DNA from: an uncultured Acidimicrobiaceae bacterium
GTDB taxonomy: Bacteria; Actinomycetota; Acidimicrobiia; Acidimicrobiales; MedAcidi-G1
Assembly (NCBI GenBank): GCA_913054115.1
Contig: CAJXIS010000110.1
Coordinates: 1 to 7,041 of the forward strand
DNA length: 7,041 bases
Direction: 5' to 3'
Shown here: piece after piece, positions 4,961-7,041 of the stretch
Layout: each line of letters opens with the position of its first letter
How positions within the stretch are numbered: the first letter of the stretch is position 1
Notes under the pieces: model-generated
The model's database searches: none
Told to the model about the DNA's origin: nothing
The model's input: the letters and a program-made list of their open reading frames with translations, nothing else
Position numbers and translations under genes: made by a program

Positions 4961-5833
4961 TCGCTCAACCAGGTCGGTGATGGCGTCAAGGATCGCCGGC
5001 CACGCCCCCTCGGGCCATTCGTGGCCCATGCCATCGATCCAGACCATCTCCGCCCCCTGCACGGCATCGGCGGTCCGCTGACCGCACTTCGGCAGGATCA
5101 GTCGGTCGTCGGTTCCGTGGACCACGGTCGTCGGGACATCCAGTTCGGCCAGGGCCGCTCGGCGGTCGCCGTCAGCCACGATCCCTGTACTTTGACGGTC
5201 CGCTCCGGCGGGATGCCACGCCCGGTCGACGGCCGTGACCGCGACCCCACCCAGGTACTTCTCATCGAAGGCGAAGCCGTTTCCGGCGAGCAGCCGGAAG
5301 GTGGCCATGGTGTTGTCGATCCGTTCCTCCCGGGACTCTGCATCCGAGCCCAGTTTCACCAACTTCATGATGAGCCGGAACTTCGACTTGGGGAACGCTG
5401 TGCTCGACATGATCGAGCACAGCGAACGGACGCGTTCCGGGTGGTCGATTGCCATGCGCTGGCCGATCATGCCGCCCATCGACACCCCCACGACGTGGGC
5501 CGAGTCGATCCCGAGCGCATCGAGCACCCCGACGGCGTCGTCCGACATATCGCGCAGCGTGTAGCCCGATCTGGGCCGCAGCCCCAACATCGACTTCAGG
5601 ATGACCAACGCCGGCTTCGGCCGGGGCTCGTCGTCGAACCACGTGGACAGGCCGACGTCGCGGTTGTCGAAGCGGACCACGTGAAAGCCCCGACCGACCA
5701 GTTGCTCGACGAACCCGTCCGGCCAGTGGACCAACTGGAAACTGATGCCCATGATGAGCAGGATCGTCGGGTCCCGGGGGTCCCCGAAGGCCTCGACCTC
5801 AACATCGATTCCGTTCGCCCGAACCTGCGCCAC
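4949..5833 (-). CDS. Alpha/beta-fold hydrolase (RdmC-like esterase family)
   Basis: The 294 residues match the usual length of single-domain alpha/beta hydrolases. The oxyanion strand ILLIMGISFQL is near residues 24-33. FDNRDVGLST (55-64) is typical of the group that includes the aclacinomycin methylesterase RdmC. The nucleophile elbow is GVSMGG with Ser118, the acid is Asp242 in GTDDRL, and the base is His271 in GMGHEWP. These residues support ester or similar bond hydrolysis in the cytoplasm, with unknown substrate. GTG at 5833 is chosen because GGGAGG lies 6 nt upstream and the family's first strand (VAQVRANGIDVEVEAFG) begins there. The same frame stays open another 900 bp upstream, but that part is only the antisense of the DDAH gene. 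It is divergent from DDAH, with a likely promoter at 5868-5897. Confidence 0.93.
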   Translation of the reverse strand: MAQVRANGIDVEVEAFGDPRDPTILLIMGISFQLVHWPDGFVEQLVGRGFHVVRFDNRDVGLSTWFDDEPRPKPALVILKSMLGLRPRSGYTLRDMSDDAVGVLDALGIDSAHVVGVSMGGMIGQRMAIDHPERVRSLCSIMSSTAFPKSKFRLIMKLVKLGSDAESREERIDNTMATFRLLAGNGFAFDEKYLGGVAVTAVDRAWHPAGADRQSTGIVADGDRRAALAELDVPTTVVHGTDDRLILPKCGQRTADAVQGAEMVWIDGMGHEWPEGAWPAILDAITDLVERAGP

Positions 5834-5867
5834 TCCGTTCCTCCCAAGGGTTCGACCCTGCACAGCG

Positions 5868-5897
5868 AACCTAGGTCCCGCGGTCGTGCTGCACCAA
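5868..5897 (-). promoter_or_regulatory. Candidate promoter for the hydrolase gene
   Basis: On the minus strand TTGGTG (5892-5897) lies 18 bp upstream of TAGGTT (5868-5873). This fits the relaxed TTGnnn/TAnnnT pattern of actinobacterial housekeeping promoters. It would give a leader of about 25-30 nt containing the strong GGGAGG site. It sits inside the 126-bp region shared with the divergent DDAH gene, for which no equally good promoter is visible. Confidence 0.4.
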
Positions 5898-5959
5898 CCG
5901 AGACAGGGCCCCCAAGGTCGGATGGTCCGGTTGACGGTGTGGGCATTACGGTCCACCGG

Positions 5960-6748
5960 ATGCTTGTCGCAGTAACCCGGGGTGTCAGTTCCAACATCGG
6001 GCACTGCGAGTTGACGCACCTCGAGCGCAAAGCGATCGATATCGATGTCGCAAGGGCCTAGCACGCCCTCTACGAACGGGTGCTGGCAGACCTCGGGTGT
6101 CGGGTCGAACACCTCGACGAGGAACCGGACTTCCCCGATTCGGTGTTCGTCGAGGACATTGCGCTCGTGCTCGACGAGGTCGCGGTCATCACGAGGCCGG
6201 GTGTCCGGTCCCGGCGCGGCGAACGACCTTCGATCGAACGGGCGCTCGAACCACATCGTCGACTGGCCCACATCAAGGCGCCCGGGATCCTCGACGGCGG
6301 CGACGTGATGGTGGTCGAACGGAACATCCACGTCGGTCTCTCCACCCGCAGCAACGCCGAGGCAGTGGATCAGTTGCGGGCGATCGTCGCCGACCACGGC
6401 TACCAGGTGTCCGAGGTCGGATTCCGCGGCTGCCTCCACTTCAAGTCGGCGGTCACGACCGTCTCGGACGACACGCTGCTCATCAACCCCGAATGGGTCG
6501 ACGCCGGCACCTTTCCCGACCACGCCTGCATCCAGGTCGATCCGACGGAGCCCACCGCCGCCAACGTCGTCCGCATCGGCGACACGGTCCTCGTCGCAGC
6601 CGCCTTCCCCCGGACCGGCGAGCGCCTCGCAGCCGTCGGCTTCAAGGTGCAACTTGTCGAGGCCTCGGAGTTGGCCAAGGCCGAAGGCGCCCTCACCTGC
6701 TGCAGCCTCCTGTTCGACGCCACCGAGTCCTCCGAAGGCAGACAATGA
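5960..6748 (+). pseudogene. ddaH: Dimethylarginine dimethylaminohydrolase (DDAH) gene with in-frame TAG at codon 34
   Basis: From ATG 5960 to TGA 6746-6748 one frame encodes a full-length DDAH of 262 codons, broken only by TAG at 6059-6061. DDAH is a cytoplasmic pentein-fold enzyme that hydrolyses methylated arginines to citrulline and methylamines. Before the stop lies the family start TRGVSSNIGHCELTHLER. After it come DFPDSVFVEDIALVLDE (57-73), TRPGVRSRRGE, LDGGDV (111-116), HVGLSTRSN, the catalytic-His region LHFKS (His160) and the nucleophile region GALTCCSLLF (Cys247-248). The position of TAG is usually Gln as I recall the family (ARA-Q-HA), so a single CAG-to-TAG change explains it. Restart at GTG 6080 would lose the first strand and has no ribosome binding site. 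No clear Shine-Dalgarno precedes ATG 5960. Alternatives are readthrough or a sequence error. The stop overlaps the next gene by ATGA. Confidence 0.85.
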
Positions 6749-7041
6749 CCGACCACGACCGCCCCACTCCCCTCGACGACCGATCGCTCGGCTGGCTCCG
6801 CTACCTCCACCGGAAGGCCACGACCCCAGACGACTGGGACCGCGACGGGCGACCCCACTCCCACTGGGACGACCTCACCGGGGCGCCCATGCTCTCGTGG
6901 CATCGCTTCGACCTCGTCGACTCCAGCTACGCCGTGGCGCTGATGGCCGACCGGACCCCCGCCTGGCGCGAGGTCTACGCCGAGGTGCTCGACGAACTCG
7001 TGGCCCGGCCACACTTCCTGGTGGGCCGCATCCGACTGGCT
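6745..7041 (+). CDS. Uncharacterised protein, N-terminal 99 residues (continues past window)
   Basis: ATG at 6745 overlaps the DDAH stop as ATGA, and GAAGG (6734-6738) lies 6 nt upstream, so translational coupling is likely. The frame is open to the window end with strongly G/C-ending codons. The start is hydrophilic and rich in Asp, His and Trp (MTDHDRPTPLDDRSLGWLRY). Residues 48-99 look helical: APMLSWHRFDLVDSSYAVAL, then RTPAWREVYAEVLDELVARP. The shape recalls alpha/alpha-barrel proteins related to linalool dehydratase/isomerase, but this is a weak impression. No catalytic motif can be named from this part. Linkage to DDAH suggests co-expression, not necessarily a shared pathway. Confidence 0.8.
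   Translation, partial: MTDHDRPTPLDDRSLGWLRYLHRKATTPDDWDRDGRPHSHWDDLTGAPMLSWHRFDLVDSSYAVALMADRTPAWREVYAEVLDELVARPHFLVGRIRLA

Noticed and set aside
5931..5952. TTGACG and TACGGT as a promoter for DDAH
   Set aside because: The two boxes are only 10 bp apart, far short of the usual 17. TACGGT alone could serve a leaderless start but is not strong evidence.
5021..5959. Plus-strand frame running into the DDAH N-terminus
   Set aside because: Antisense of the hydrolase gene; DDAH homology starts only at ATG 5960.
5834..6745. 900-bp upstream extension of the hydrolase frame
   Set aside because: It is antisense to DDAH codons. The strong GGGAGG and the family's normal N-terminus place the start at GTG 5833.

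Overview
The window comes from a high-GC bacterium, most likely an actinobacterium. The two outer parts use strongly G/C-ending codons, every confident gene stops with TGA, the tRNA gene has no encoded CCA, and Thr-rich lipoprotein linkers are present. These linkers recall Acidimicrobiia-type actinobacteria, but that placement is inference.

Layout. (1) Positions 1-1162, minus strand: a secreted protein built of exact 38-residue, two-cysteine repeats, cut by the window start. (2) 1268-1341: a complete tRNA-Val(GAC) on the plus strand, followed by a hairpin. (3) 1342 to about 2450: about 1.1 kb with no convincing gene, only weak competing small ORFs, a dense cluster of hairpins (2131-2216) and a 25-bp near-palindrome (2347-2371). 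(4) 2453-2737, minus: a short lipoprotein that ends inside its own Thr-rich linker, carrying an 18-bp minisatellite. (5) 2781-3056, minus: a protein-like frame broken by one TAG. (6) 3055-4050, plus: a 2-oxoglutarate/Fe(II) oxygenase of the isopenicillin-N-synthase-like family. (7) 4076-4798, minus, convergent with it: a class I glutamine amidotransferase. (8) 4949-5833, minus: an alpha/beta hydrolase. (9) 5960-6748, plus, divergent from the hydrolase: a dimethylarginine dimethylaminohydrolase (DDAH) gene interrupted at codon 34 by an in-frame TAG. (10) 6745 to the window end, plus: a gene of uncertain function overlapping the DDAH stop by ATGA.

How it fits together. The hydrolase and the DDAH/6745 pair look like ordinary actinobacterial metabolic genes in divergent arrangement around a 126-bp promoter region. 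DDAH and the 6745 gene form an overlapping, probably translationally coupled pair, so the amber codon in DDAH may also affect the downstream gene. The stretch from the tRNA-Val 3' end to roughly 4.9 kb has weaker G/C-ending codon bias and broken or minimal genes. It reads like accessory DNA next to a tRNA, although no integrase or duplicated tRNA end is visible.

Most worth a second look: the amber-interrupted DDAH, the perfectly periodic secreted Cys-repeat protein with a recent internal duplication, and the structured, gene-poor segment after the tRNA. I found no convincing multi-gene novel system.
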